Positions 1 to 9,300 of a stretch of 22,126 nt of DNA are shown piece by piece. Numbering within the stretch: the first letter of the stretch is position 1; each line of letters starts with the position of its first letter. The notes below the pieces were generated by a model that saw only the letters and a program-made list of their open reading frames with translations, was not told the DNA's origin and did no database searches. The stretch is from IMG/VR virus record IMGVR_UViG_3300034283_001069, positions 1-22,126 of that record, one strand, 5' to 3'. This stretch comes from a virus. A program made the translations under genes and the position numbers.

Positions 1-23
1 GATTTGTAATTTGCGCTTGTCAT
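1..23 (-). CDS. Start of a further tail-region gene, cut by the window edge
   Basis: An ATG at 23-21 overlaps the TGA stop (25-23) of the 1006-aa hub gene in an ATGA arrangement, the same junction type used at 4042/4039. Only seven full codons are visible, reading M-T-S-A-N-Y-K, so no function can be assigned. A purine-rich AAGAGA lies just upstream inside the end of the hub gene and could act as a weak ribosome binding site. By position it is likely another tail or tail-fibre gene in the same operon. The call rests on the start-stop overlap and the continuing operon. Confidence 0.55.
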
Positions 24-3000
24 CAGTCTCTTATGAAAGTATATGTCATGCCACCACCCGATGTCGGGGTGGTCGTAGGAGGAGCCACAGGAATAGGTTC
101 AGGGGTCGGAGACCCAGAAGGTAATTCTACACTATCCTTAGGTTTAATGAACGATTTTGCCATCACTTGGGAGAATCCAAATGCAAGATACTCTGCGCCG
201 TTTGCATTGCCAATCCACTGCTGCGCGCTTAACGTGAGCGGCTTGCGCAAATCCAATCCGTCGTCTACGATGTAAACGTTAAGATCATCTCCAAGAGAGT
301 ACCCATCGTGTGGTGTGATTGTGTTCGGCACAACATTAACTTGGATGGAAAACAAGCGATCTGGCTGAAGGTTATACTGAAGTTGCGCAGAGAAATCAAT
401 GTCGTTACGCTCATCGTCCGTCTCTGCCACCTTGTCAATTAGCGCATACTCAGCGTACAGGGAAGCATCAGTGTCTCCGTTGTATGCAGTAAACGCAGTG
501 CCCCCGTCCACGAACGCCTTGTTCAGGACGCTTGCTCTGGTCGCCATCTGATCAAGGTTGTCGTCAAGAACGTACTGCTTAACGTTTGTTCCGTATCGCA
601 GCCACCAATTGGGCTGAGTCACCTGCCCTTGTGTAAGGTGGCGGTGGCGAAGTCCGACGCTCATGGTATTAATCTTGGCAGCAGGAAGACCCACGTTAGG
701 ATTCTCAACGATTACTCGGTCTGTCGTACCAGCCATTAGCACGTCTGCCATTGCCGACATGGAACGCATAGCCTGCTGCCCCGCCACCGCAACGCTTTTC
801 TTTGCGGTAGCCGTAGCGTTGCCGCTATTAACGACGCTGTAGTCCCTAAAGAATACGGTCGGGGACTCGCCCCATCCCATATCCATAATTGTTTTTGCTG
901 GAGTTGCGGTGCCGCCAGAAGTATACGTGCCAATGAATGTATCTCTTACCTCAAACCACTCGTCTTCTCGCGCAACAATAGTCTTTAGCGGGATGTTAAA
1001 CCCCGAAGGAGAAACCCCAGTAATTGTTACGACCTGACCAGTGAAGAAGGTGTTGGCTGCCGTGTATCGGATGATCCCGTTCTTGCTTGGGGTTGCCAAA
1101 CCGCCTGATGTATACGTTCCAGTTACCGTATCCCAAATGTCAAACGTTGTAGCCGTCGCCCCCTTGACTTCTTTGTCGGAAAGGTTAAACACGGTCGGGG
1201 TTACACCAGTAATTTTTACAATGTCGCTAACGGCGAAAGTGTTGTTTGCAGTAAATCTAATGGTACCAGAAGTTGCGGTACCGCCAGAAGTCCAGGCGGT
1301 TGTAGTGCTACTGGCGATCTCAAAATACGTTCCTGTTGCACCCGTAATAATTTGGTTGCTCAGGTTGTAGGACGTTGGGGATACCCCAGTTATGCTTACC
1401 CGACCACCGACAAAGAACGTATTGGTTGCAGCGAATCTTACTGTTCCCGCAACAGGGAAGGAGATCCCCGTGATAGTGGCTGGGGCAGGGATAGTTATTC
1501 CAGTAATAGTAGCGGTCGGAAAACCGACAGCACCCGTAACCGTAGCCGTCGCAACGTTGCGTGCCATGATGTCGTCATGAAGGTTGGCAAGGGTTACGTC
1601 AACGTGGGAGTAGTCCTCCCCAGTAAAGGCGGTGCTTACCATCGTTCGGTCCATCATTCCAGGTTTGTCAATGCCATAGAAGACCACTTCGTGAGGGTAG
1701 CGAACCGACTTTACAATAAGCCCTTCGCTTAGCACACGGAAGTAACCGTTGTTATCGTCCCATCGGCATGCACGCCAGAAAGTTTTTTGCGGCTGGATAA
1801 ACTGAATCTGCGGGTGGTCGGACTTTACCGTAAAGAACACTTCCCCAGAGCCGTTAACCTGCTGGGCGATACCGATTTTCTTTGCATCAAATATTACTGC
1901 TGATGGATTAGGGTCAAACCCATTAAGGCTTGACAAGAGTGGATAAAATTCTAAGCGGTATTTGTTCCTTGCGATAGTCTTGGTTGTAGAAAAGTTTGGG
2001 TTTCCTTCTGGAGGAGGGAATCCCGATGTGTTGGTTGGTGCCGTGAAGGATGCAGTTGCTAACGTGCTCCAATCGCTCACGACGTTAGAAGTGTCGTATG
2101 ACCGCACACGCCAGTAATAGTCAATGTTGGAATCAAAGTTGATCATTGGTACGGATGCCGTAAGCGGCGTAGTTGTCGTTGGGTATGAAGCGGTAAAGAT
2201 TGGCGACGACCAGTCTGAGTTCTTGCTAATTTCAAGATCAAACTTACTCGGCAAATCGCCAGCGTCTGGGTCGCTATGCGTTGCAGTAAACGTAATTGCG
2301 TCCCCGCTCTGCAAAGCAAGGCTAAGCGGGCTGGTAGGTACTGGCATGTTTGGCTTAGTGTTCGTGGTGTAGGTTAGGGTAATGGTTGGAGCGACCGACC
2401 CGTACGTGCTAGCACCCTCTACAGAGTAGAACTCAGCGCCGTGAGAAGTTGTTGAAGACACGCTGTTCATCTTCATAAGGATGCCGTAGTTCGGCTGCGC
2501 CTGCCCTGCTACACCCGTCGTAGCCCCCACTAGGAGCGACGCTGGGGCGATCTTTTGGATAAAGGGTAGGATGTTTACAGAGTAACTATTCTTGTTGGCA
2601 ATGGTCCCCGATAGGTCAAGAAACGCATCTACTGCTGAGTCGTAGTGAGTGCCAGCAGTCCTGACACGACTGTTCCAGTTTTGGGTACTGGATGGCTTCC
2701 ACCCAGTAACAACATCGTCGCCCACCCCCGTCGTAAAGCCTGTTCGCAAACGATGAAAGTTTACCCGTCTTGAGCCGCTGTTAACCGTCATTCTCTCAGC
2801 ACCGTTATAGTATCTAAGAGTAAGGGTTGCCGCAGTAATCTGTCCAGCGCCAGTAAGGGAAGAGAAATTAATTGGAATGTTTATCAAAGATCGGAACGAG
2901 AACGGAGTACCAGAAGAACTGCTAACTCCTACTGGGTTAGAGCGGTACTTTCCATTCCAGTTTGCCAGACCCGTCTCTGTTCCAGATGAGTACGAGGCAA

Positions 3001-3043
3001 TGGCACTTGCATCTACTGTTGCGGTAAACGTTGCCGTTGCCAC
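23..3043 (-). CDS. Tail-hub / tail-associated protein with DNRLRE-like and FN3-like domains
   Basis: A 1006-aa structural protein starting at GTG (3043-3041), immediately after the TAA of the Dit-like gene. Residues about 1-227 resemble a DNRLRE-type beta sandwich: a buried R-S-L-I-N-I-P strand, an A-A-T-L-T-L-R strand, and a closing P-T-I-T-L-T-Y strand. Residues about 231-336 look like a fibronectin-III fold (Y-Y-W-R-V-R-S-Y-D then D-W-S). Residues about 355-495 and 718-962 resemble the tail-hub proteins annotated as ReqiPepy6 Gp37-like in actinobacterial siphophages. Three copies of a roughly 62-residue repeat (533-716) interrupt this hub region. A Pro/Ser/Thr-rich tail (970-998) ends the protein. 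It contains one cysteine (C426). Inferred role: tail-tip hub that also displays host-binding modules. The domain names are recognised by eye; the tail location is much firmer than any receptor specificity. Confidence 0.72.
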   Translation of the reverse strand: MATATFTATVDASAIASYSSGTETGLANWNGKYRSNPVGVSSSSGTPFSFRSLINIPINFSSLTGAGQITAATLTLRYYNGAERMTVNSGSRRVNFHRLRTGFTTGVGDDVVTGWKPSSTQNWNSRVRTAGTHYDSAVDAFLDLSGTIANKNSYSVNILPFIQKIAPASLLVGATTGVAGQAQPNYGILMKMNSVSSTTSHGAEFYSVEGASTYGSVAPTITLTYTTNTKPNMPVPTSPLSLALQSGDAITFTATHSDPDAGDLPSKFDLEISKNSDWSSPIFTASYPTTTTPLTASVPMINFDSNIDYYWRVRSYDTSNVVSDWSTLATASFTAPTNTSGFPPPEGNPNFSTTKTIARNKYRLEFYPLLSSLNGFDPNPSAVIFDAKKIGIAQQVNGSGEVFFTVKSDHPQIQFIQPQKTFWRACRWDDNNGYFRVLSEGLIVKSVRYPHEVVFYGIDKPGMMDRTMVSTAFTGEDYSHVDVTLANLHDDIMARNVATATVTGAVGFPTATITGITIPAPATITGISFPVAGTVRFAATNTFFVGGRVSITGVSPTSYNLSNQIITGATGTYFEIASSTTTAWTSGGTATSGTIRFTANNTFAVSDIVKITGVTPTVFNLSDKEVKGATATTFDIWDTVTGTYTSGGLATPSKNGIIRYTAANTFFTGQVVTITGVSPSGFNIPLKTIVAREDEWFEVRDTFIGTYTSGGTATPAKTIMDMGWGESPTVFFRDYSVVNSGNATATAKKSVAVAGQQAMRSMSAMADVLMAGTTDRVIVENPNVGLPAAKINTMSVGLRHRHLTQGQVTQPNWWLRYGTNVKQYVLDDNLDQMATRASVLNKAFVDGGTAFTAYNGDTDASLYAEYALIDKVAETDDERNDIDFSAQLQYNLQPDRLFSIQVNVVPNTITPHDGYSLGDDLNVYIVDDGLDLRKPLTLSAQQWIGNANGAEYLAFGFSQVMAKSFIKPKDSVELPSGSPTPEPIPVAPPTTTPTSGGGMTYTFIRD
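896..1447 (-). repeat. Three tandem protein-level repeats within the tail-hub gene
   Basis: Three consecutive units lie at 1447-1268, 1267-1082 and 1078-896, coding for residues 533-592, 593-654 and 656-716 of the hub protein. Each unit begins G-[TI]-[VI]-R-[FY], passes through N-T-F and a V-x-I-T-G-V-[ST]-P core followed by [YF]-N, and ends T-S-G-G-x-A-T. The copies have clearly diverged, so the repeat is visible in protein and only weakly in DNA. They probably form a row of small beta domains projecting from the hub. Confidence 0.85.
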
Positions 3044-4042
3044 TTAGAACCACTTCTCTCGCCAGTACGCAGTAACCGTGTATCCAGTTGTAATGTCTGT
3101 AAGGGTACTTGCGTTTTGAACCCTAACCTTAATTGGTGTCCCGACAGCGAGATCCGCTAGGGGTTCAACCGTAGCAAACAGTGCGCCAGAGTTTATGTTG
3201 ATTAGGTTCATTGTGACCGATGCGGTTGTTGCAAGAGTCGTAGTGTTTTGTTCTCGGGTATAAACAACCTGATCGCTGTAATCAATAAGCCAGGATCGGT
3301 TAATAGAGCCGTCCAGTCCAGCCGTCTGGGTGATGTTTAGTTCCAAAGGAACACCGTCCACTGTAACGGTGACTAGCAAATCGTCCGTACGTGCTGTATT
3401 CCCAGTGGATTCAATCCCAATTTGCAGGTCCGCTGGGGCAGCGCCGTAATTGTTTACGGTAACGTTCGTGTTATTAATAGGAACCACCAACTCGTTAATA
3501 GAGTCCGCGTATTTGTACGGGTACTTCAGCAGGAAATAGAGCAGCATCTTTGTAGAATACCCAAGGGCATCTGATCCAGAAAATTGCGCCGAGGTAGACT
3601 CGGACTGAGGGATTTGCAGGGGTCGGGCAAGGAAGTGGATTTTGATTTCCCCGTCTTGGAAGTTAGCATCCGTTGTAATCATGGTAGCACTCAGTTTCCT
3701 AAACCCGTCGCTTGACTCAAAGGTCTTAGGCATAAACCGCATGAGGTTAATAATGTTCTGAACATTTTGAAATAGGTTTGCCCGACTTGACCCGTAAACG
3801 TCTACCTGCACAGTAAGAATCCGCCTACCCGCAAACGCCTCGGCGGTATCAACCCCGTCAGAAATTGTCTTTGGGTCCTCATATCCAATTGGTAAACTTG
3901 AACCAATTCCAAACCCAGAAACTGAGTAGCCTGACAACGGAACACCGCCGCCAGCAAGCAACGGGTTACCCGTAATTGTGTTAATGTTTACGTCATCGCC
4001 CTTACCATTCTGGTAAGAAATTGCGCTACTTAGATCAATCAT
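3044..4042 (-). CDS. Dit-like distal tail protein
   Basis: A 332-aa protein. The start chosen is ATG at 4042-4040, which forms an ATGA overlap with the TGA of the upstream adaptor gene. An upstream ATG at 4087 would force a 49-bp overlap and is less likely. Residues about 70-180 match the N-terminal beta domain of distal tail proteins: G-R-R-I-L-T-V-Q-V-D-V-Y-G, then a helix with N-V-Q-N-I-I-N-L-M, then a region ending in R-P-L-Q-I-P. Residues about 186-332 resemble the galectin-like C-terminal domain; the stretch V-N-N-Y-G-x-A-P-A-D-L-Q-I at 196-208 is typical of it. Family knowledge: Dit forms a hexameric ring joining the tail to the baseplate hub. The hub gene follows directly, as in siphophages, but no tape-measure gene precedes it. 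No cysteine is present. Confidence 0.72.
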   Translation of the reverse strand: MIDLSSAISYQNGKGDDVNINTITGNPLLAGGGVPLSGYSVSGFGIGSSLPIGYEDPKTISDGVDTAEAFAGRRILTVQVDVYGSSRANLFQNVQNIINLMRFMPKTFESSDGFRKLSATMITTDANFQDGEIKIHFLARPLQIPQSESTSAQFSGSDALGYSTKMLLYFLLKYPYKYADSINELVVPINNTNVTVNNYGAAPADLQIGIESTGNTARTDDLLVTVTVDGVPLELNITQTAGLDGSINRSWLIDYSDQVVYTREQNTTTLATTASVTMNLININSGALFATVEPLADLAVGTPIKVRVQNASTLTDITTGYTVTAYWREKWF

Positions 4043-4725
4043 CCAAGCCTGCGCATCTTGCGCAAGCGACCGCGCTCTCCGAACCATCGCTGGCGAGCAG
4101 AGTTTGCAAGCACAGCCAACTCGCTAATGCTAATGTCGGTAGAGCCAGAAGCAATTTGCCACTGCTGGAAGTTTGCACGGTCGGTCATTAGGCGAGAGAG
4201 AGACTCGGCTACCGCGTAGACTCGGACTGCCTGCTGCTCCTGGTCGGTAAGCGTCGTCGCCGTCACATCGTCATCAAGGAATGGGTGGCGACCGTATCCA
4301 AAGACCCGAAGTTTAATTTGCTCAGTCGGATTGCCATTAACGGACACAGTAATAGATGGGTAGAAATAATTCTCTGGAATAAGAATCTTCCCGCCGAACC
4401 ACTCCCACCCTCCAGAGGACCCCTCATTTGCACTTGGTGGCAGCGTGGTGTGTAGTTGGCTGCTGTTGTTAAGGATCTCAACACGGAAAATGTTGAAGAA
4501 CTCACTAGTCGGAGTTACCTCTTTGATTTTACCAAATGCGTTCTGCGAGATGGAGTATGGGAATGTATAAGTAATATCCTCGCGGATTTCTCGCGGGGAA
4601 AGATCGGATACGGCATTAATTCCTGAGTTAATCAGGTCGTTTAGTTCTTCGTCGCTCCAAGAATTCCCATTGGGATCTCGGAGTTCTCGTTGAATCTGTT
4701 CCCTTATGTCTGCACGAGTTGCCAT
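4039..4725 (-). CDS. Head-tail adaptor / connector protein
   Basis: A 228-aa protein starting at ATG 4725-4723 behind a strong AGAAGGAGAAGG ribosome binding site. The N-terminal 45 residues are helical, with R-A-D-I-R-E-Q-I-Q-R and S-D-E-E-L-N-D-L-I-N-S-G-I, a pattern common in proteins that dock onto the portal (gp6-type adaptors and podoviral tail-tube A proteins). A beta-rich middle (50-150) is followed by a helix at 160-190 and an Arg-rich C-terminus (R-x-R-W-F-G-E-R-G-R-L-R-K). Position between the major capsid gene and the Dit-like gene supports the role. I do not recognise the exact family. It could instead be a tail completion protein. It has no cysteine and is coupled to the next gene by ATGA. 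Confidence 0.6.
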   Translation of the reverse strand: MATRADIREQIQRELRDPNGNSWSDEELNDLINSGINAVSDLSPREIREDITYTFPYSISQNAFGKIKEVTPTSEFFNIFRVEILNNSSQLHTTLPPSANEGSSGGWEWFGGKILIPENYFYPSITVSVNGNPTEQIKLRVFGYGRHPFLDDDVTATTLTDQEQQAVRVYAVAESLSRLMTDRANFQQWQIASGSTDISISELAVLANSARQRWFGERGRLRKMRRLG

Positions 4726-4745
4726 ACCTTCTCCTTCTGGTTGCA

Positions 4746-4769
4746 GGGGGCTGCCCGCCAGCAGCCCCC
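4746..4769 (-). terminator. Strong hairpin after the major capsid gene (attenuator or mRNA-end structure)
   Basis: On the minus strand GGGGGCTGC (4769-4761) pairs perfectly with GCAGCCCCC (4754-4746) around a 6-nt loop TGGCGG, giving a 9-bp, very GC-rich stem. It lies 11 bp past the capsid TAA and about 20 nt before the adaptor ATG. No U-run follows (CTGCAACC), so it is not a standard intrinsic terminator. It more likely protects the 3' end of capsid mRNA or partly attenuates transcription into the tail genes. Confidence 0.7.
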
Positions 4770-4782
4770 CACTCCCTAGTTG

Positions 4783-5763
4783 TTACGCGCCGAGAGTTGC
4801 GCCAGTCTCAAGCCGCTTGTACTTCGCGCCAGCGAGGTCAAGCAACTTAGCACCGAAGCGCATCTTCCAACCCGCAATAGCGTACTGAGCGAGCGGGTCG
4901 CTGTGGTCACCGCCTGGGGCAGTGAAGTACGCCTGAAGCGTCTGCGAGTCACCAACCGTGTACGAATCAGGTCCCATGAAGAACGCTGAATACACATTGG
5001 CATCGTTAGCGCCGCCGCTTGCACCCGTAAACACCTTAGCGTTTGACGAGACAACAAAGCGAACGCCAGCGAACTTACCGATTTCACCCGTCAAGAGAGG
5101 GGTGTTGTCGGCGTACTTGTTCGCCTCAAGCCAGCCATTTGCGGTCGTATCTGAAATCAGATCGTACTCGTGGAATGGATGGATGATTGCGCGGTAAGTA
5201 CCGTCAGCAAACGTTGGAATGTTCGCAGCCTTAAGCCCAGCAACCATCTTCTTAACCTGTTCACCAGTGAGGCGAGCGGTCGCAGTAATCGTACTACGAG
5301 AGTTGTTCGCCGTCTGTGCACCAGTGCTTGCGTTAATGTTTGGAGCGTAGGCAACGTTCGTGCCTGCGGCAAGAACGTCTCGGACCACACGGTCCATGGT
5401 CTCAGCAGCCTGACGCGCAAGGCGGTCAGAGGCAACTGCGATCAGGTCATGTGGCGAGTCCAACTGAGCAAGGTCGGTGATTGCAAGGGTCTGACCGTAC
5501 TGCGTTGCAGTAAAGGCATCGCTTGAAATCGTCAACGCCTGTGAAACAGGAGGCGTACCCTCACCGAGCACAGTAGCATTAGCGCCAAGATCAGCGTAGC
5601 GAGCGAAACGGATCTGGTTCGTTCCCTTAACGAAACGCCCAGGAACAAACTGGTCAGGAAGAACGTGTACGAGTCGTGATCGGAGTTCGGCTTCAGCCTT
5701 AGCCTGGACGAGATCCTGAACGAGCGTACTAAAGTTCGTCGTTGACGTACTAGTAATAGCCAT
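4783..5763 (-). CDS. Major capsid protein, N4-gp56 family
   Basis: A 326-aa HK97-fold shell protein. Recognised family marks in order: V-K-G-T-N-Q-I-R-F-A-R-Y near 45-56; G-E-G-T-P-P at 67-72; a Q-Y-G-Q-T-L-A-I-T-D segment at 88-97; the long helix with R-Q-A-A-E-T-M-D-R-V-V-R-D-V-L-A-A-G-T-N at 117-136; I-I-H-P-F-H-E-Y-D-L at 193-202; G-x-F-A-G-V-R-F-V-V-S-S at 229-240; and D-P-L-A-Q-Y-A-I-A-G-W-K at 289-300. Length is usual for the family. It follows the scaffold gene by 18 nt and is followed by a strong hairpin, consistent with high expression. An AAGGAGAA ribosome binding site five bases before the ATG fixes the start. It has no cysteine. Confident call. Confidence 0.92.
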   Translation of the reverse strand: MAITSTSTTNFSTLVQDLVQAKAEAELRSRLVHVLPDQFVPGRFVKGTNQIRFARYADLGANATVLGEGTPPVSQALTISSDAFTATQYGQTLAITDLAQLDSPHDLIAVASDRLARQAAETMDRVVRDVLAAGTNVAYAPNINASTGAQTANNSRSTITATARLTGEQVKKMVAGLKAANIPTFADGTYRAIIHPFHEYDLISDTTANGWLEANKYADNTPLLTGEIGKFAGVRFVVSSNAKVFTGASGGANDANVYSAFFMGPDSYTVGDSQTLQAYFTAPGGDHSDPLAQYAIAGWKMRFGAKLLDLAGAKYKRLETGATLGA

Positions 5764-5768
5764 GATAG

Positions 5769-5776
5769 TTCTCCTT
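5769..5776 (-). promoter_or_regulatory. Strong ribosome binding site of the major capsid gene
   Basis: AAGGAGAA lies 5 nt before the capsid ATG in an A/T-rich, likely unstructured 18-nt spacer. It is one of the best Shine-Dalgarno matches in the window, fitting the need for many capsid copies. Confidence 0.85.
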
Positions 5777-5781
5777 AAATA

Positions 5782-6348
5782 TTACATCCCAAAGAACGGA
5801 TTTCCTAGTCTCTCCAACTCTGCCTCAATGTCCTTTACAGTACGAACCGTACTGCTAGGGGCATCCTTGCGAGTGTTGGCGCTAGGGGTTACATTAACAT
5901 CCGAAGGTACACCCTTTTCTACATCCTGAGCCTTCTTGACAGACGAAAGGAATCCTTCAAAGGCGACTGCACGAGCCTCCTCAGAAAGTCCTGCGGTGTC
6001 AGCGAGGAACTGTGCGTAATTAGGGGCTGACGAACGAATACGCTCCTGACGAGCATACTCCTTTGTCTGGTTCAACTCGGATTCTAGCGCCGCCAGCCTA
6101 GCCTGAGCCTTTTCAAACTCGGACATGTTTGCTTGCTCTTGCTCTGCCTTCCATCGCTTAAGGTTTTCGGCTTCGCTCTTCAGCGAATCCAACTCCTTCT
6201 TTGCAGCGGTGAGCGCCTGATCCTTGCCCGCAAGCCGCTTCTTCCAAGTGGCAACATCCTCTACCTCGTTAGTGGCAGACTCAACTTGCTCCTGTGCAGG
6301 GGCAACCTTCTGCGACTCTTCGGTAGTCGTTACGACTTCTTCAGCCAT
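5782..6348 (-). CDS. Capsid assembly scaffolding protein (putative)
   Basis: A 188-aa, highly charged, predicted largely helical protein placed directly before the major capsid gene, the classic scaffold position. Residues about 30-106 form a strong coiled-coil candidate, rich in Ala, Glu, Lys and Leu with heptad-like spacing (K-K-E-L-D-S-L-K, A-R-L-A-A-L-E-S-E-L). The N-terminus is acidic and Thr/Glu rich. The C-terminal 20 residues (V-K-D-I-E-A-E-L-E-R-L) form a short amphipathic helix like the capsid-binding tails of known scaffolds. An AAAGGAGAAAT site precedes the ATG. No protease motif is seen, so it is not a protease-scaffold fusion. Function is inferred from position and composition, since scaffold sequences are poorly conserved. 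Confidence 0.78.
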   Translation of the reverse strand: MAEEVVTTTEESQKVAPAQEQVESATNEVEDVATWKKRLAGKDQALTAAKKELDSLKSEAENLKRWKAEQEQANMSEFEKAQARLAALESELNQTKEYARQERIRSSAPNYAQFLADTAGLSEEARAVAFEGFLSSVKKAQDVEKGVPSDVNVTPSANTRKDAPSSTVRTVKDIEAELERLGNPFFGM

Positions 6349-6364
6349 TGGTTATTTCTCCTTT

Positions 6365-9300
6365 TCACTTAGGTCGGATGATATCCCGAAGGGACTCAGC
6401 CGCGTCTCCAATTGCGTCTCCAGCCTGTGCCAGAAGACTATCTTCTTTAAAGAGCGCATAGTCAAGAATCTTACCTGCCTCTTGTGCAGCGCGACCAAGA
6501 CCAACGATTCCGACAGCCTGATCGGAAACAGCCCGTCCTATTGTACCAAAGTTTGGTCGCTCACCAGAGGTAAACTCTTCTCCGATTACCCGAACTGGTC
6601 TACTCAGCGATGTGCCAACCTCCGATGGCAAGCCAGGAATAAGAGTATTGGCAAGCATATAGATAAGCGGGTTCTTAGTTGCGGTTGCGTCTTCGCCAAG
6701 ATTTTCAACCATCGCCTGCCTAATATCAGACGCAGCGTTAAAGCCAACAAGCGGAGCGTACTTTCCCCAGTTCTCTGCGCTAAACTTTGAGCCGCCGAAG
6801 GCACGTAGAATTGCCATCCATGGAGCGAGGACCATACCAGAAACACCTCTTGTCGGGCTAAGGTAGAGCATTCGCGAATACTCTGGAAGAACCTTTCCGA
6901 ACATGTACGAGACTGGGTATAGGGCAAAGACTGGATGGTTAAGCGATCTTTCCAGGAAACTTCTTCCTGGGTTAAAGAAGTGGGTTTTATCCGCGCGGGC
7001 AGCAGCGCCGTCAATGCTATGAATAATCGCGTTCCACATGGTTTCCTCTGGGGCACGAGCACCGCGAATGTGGATAAGACTATCCTTTAGCGTGTCAAGA
7101 ATTTCTGGAGAAAGGCGCTCTCCCTTCATTGCCTTCGTAATAGCAATAGAAATCTGCGGGACTAACTCCCGACGCTTTTCCGCCACTACGAATAGCGCAG
7201 CCATTTCGTTAGCAAGCGGCTTTGAAATTCCGTCGGCAATAAGCGCATCACGAACCAGTCCTTTTCTAGCCACAGCGGTTTCAAACTCTGAACGCAGCGC
7301 GCCTCTTGCATCATCAAGCGAGGATACTACAGCATCTGCAGTAGTCGTTGATTTCTTTGTAAGGTTGTTTTTAACAGTAAGCCTGGCTGCAGTGCGAGCA
7401 GTTTCAATTGCGCCCTTTGCCCTCGTGAGAGCGTCAAGACCCTCAACGCTGTATCCAATAATTGCAGCCTCTGCGTGAATTGCCCCAAGGCGTTTATCTA
7501 GATCGTCAAGAGCAGCGCGGCGAACGGCGGGGTCTTTGCTTTTAACTTTCTTAGAAAGTTCCCGAACTGTAATGTCAAGATTCTTAATTGGGGCATCGTC
7601 GTACTGACGACCAAAGCCCATCCCCATTGGCTTGTTTGCATCAAGGTAAGATCGGGCGGACTGCCTCCCTCGGATAAGTGCTTGGCGTTCCCTCATCATG
7701 ATTAGCGCAGCGCCTCGCCTATCACCGCCAGCCAACTTTAACCACGTTGCCCACTGCATTGGCGCGTGCTCCGCAAAGCGAGCGCCAAGTCCGTCCGCAA
7801 TCTCATCAAGCGACTCAGATGTTACATACTTGTACCAGTCGTTAGCCTTGTATCTACCAACGTTTTGGGCACCTCCAAGGGACTCAGCAAGCCCCTTAAC
7901 AAACGATTCGCTATTTGCACCGAACGGAGATAGGATGGCATCTGTAACGCTGCCAGCGTAATACATATTAATTGAATTCATCTCCTGGGCAAATTTTAAT
8001 TCTGATCTTTCTGAAATATAAAGTTCCGCAAGAACGTCAACGGAATCTACCTTAACAATCTTGCCCGTTGCTGGATCTTCAATATCATAAAAACGTTTTG
8101 TTCCAAATCGGATGTCATCCGCCATACTGGACTCAATGCCCCTCTTTCGCAAAATCTGACCAAGGCTCATCTCGGATCCGTACCCACGAATAGTGTTCCA
8201 GTACTTAGACTCAATAACCTCCTGAAGTCCGAAGATGGGGCTTAGCGTGAACTTAACGGATGGGTAGATCATGTCTGGGATTGAGGTAACAAAATTGGCA
8301 GTGATTTCTGTTTTAATCCTTCCCGTAAGTTTTGATGTTAAGCCAACAACAGATGCGTCTCCTTCCGCCGCCAAGAAAATCATACGTCGGAGTTCCCCAC
8401 TGGTTTTCATTGCAAGAAGCGTTTCGTAATCTGTCTGAGACAACTTCTTTGCATCCAAAATAAGTTCGTCAATAATTGTAGTTGACGTATTTGAACCTTG
8501 GTTTGCCTCCGTGAATGCGGTTCTTATGGATCCTTTCATCTCAAACGCCCTGTCGGTAAGTCGCGAATGGAGTTTGCGAACCATTGCTCGCGAGATCGGC
8601 AGGTTCTTTTGGATTACGTACTCCTGCATTCGGGTAAGCGTGTTTGCCACGACAGCGGTCGTTCTTCGTTCTCTTGTTAGAGTGTCCAGTGCAGACCCAA
8701 GAAAATTGCGATTCCCTAGTGTTACATCAATCGCGTCATCTGTAATTGGGACCCACAGGTCTACACCGAATCGGCTAACGTCTTTGGTTACGGCGTTTTG
8801 ATATACCCTGTTTGGAATTGTTGCAATTTTTGCAGCGGTTTCTGGTTCAAACGCAAGACGGTATTCTCCGCGCTCGGCAGAATTTCGCATTGCCCCTAGT
8901 TCTGGCAAAACTTCGTCGGCTCCCTTAAACTCGTCAATGGGAACCTCCTTAAGGAACGACCCTTCCTCGTATTGGCTAAGAGTGTCCTGGAGCGCATCAA
9001 CCGCCTTCTTCTGTGACGCCTCGTCGCCAGTAGCAAGTCGGGCAAACCCCTTTGCGTCGTATTGATTACGAAGAATACTAAAACGCCTTACTGCGTATAG
9101 CGCTGCCTTCGCCCTCTCCGCCGTGCTAAGAGTGTCGTCAGCAAGGATTCGGACAGTGGTTGCGTAATCCTTGTCGGTCATAGTGTCCTTGGCGACGATT
9201 GTCCATCTTTCTGCCTGCTCAACCATAGGTCTAGTAATGTCGGAAAGGCGAGAGCGAACTGCGGTAGTGTTGATTCGGCTTAGCAAACTCTTCTTCGCTG

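Noticed and set aside
3044-4087. Longer start (ATG 4087) for the Dit-like protein
   Set aside because: It overlaps the adaptor gene by 49 bp, while ATG 4042 gives a standard ATGA junction; the extra 15 residues mirror the adaptor's basic C-terminal coding region.
4746-4769. Standard intrinsic terminator
   Set aside because: The stem is strong but no U-run follows, and genes downstream belong to the same operon, so a full stop is unlikely.
6224-6790. A 188-codon plus-strand open frame
   Set aside because: It spans the scaffold 5' part, the gap and the 1450-aa gene's end on the opposite strand. It has low-complexity composition and no good ribosome binding site context.
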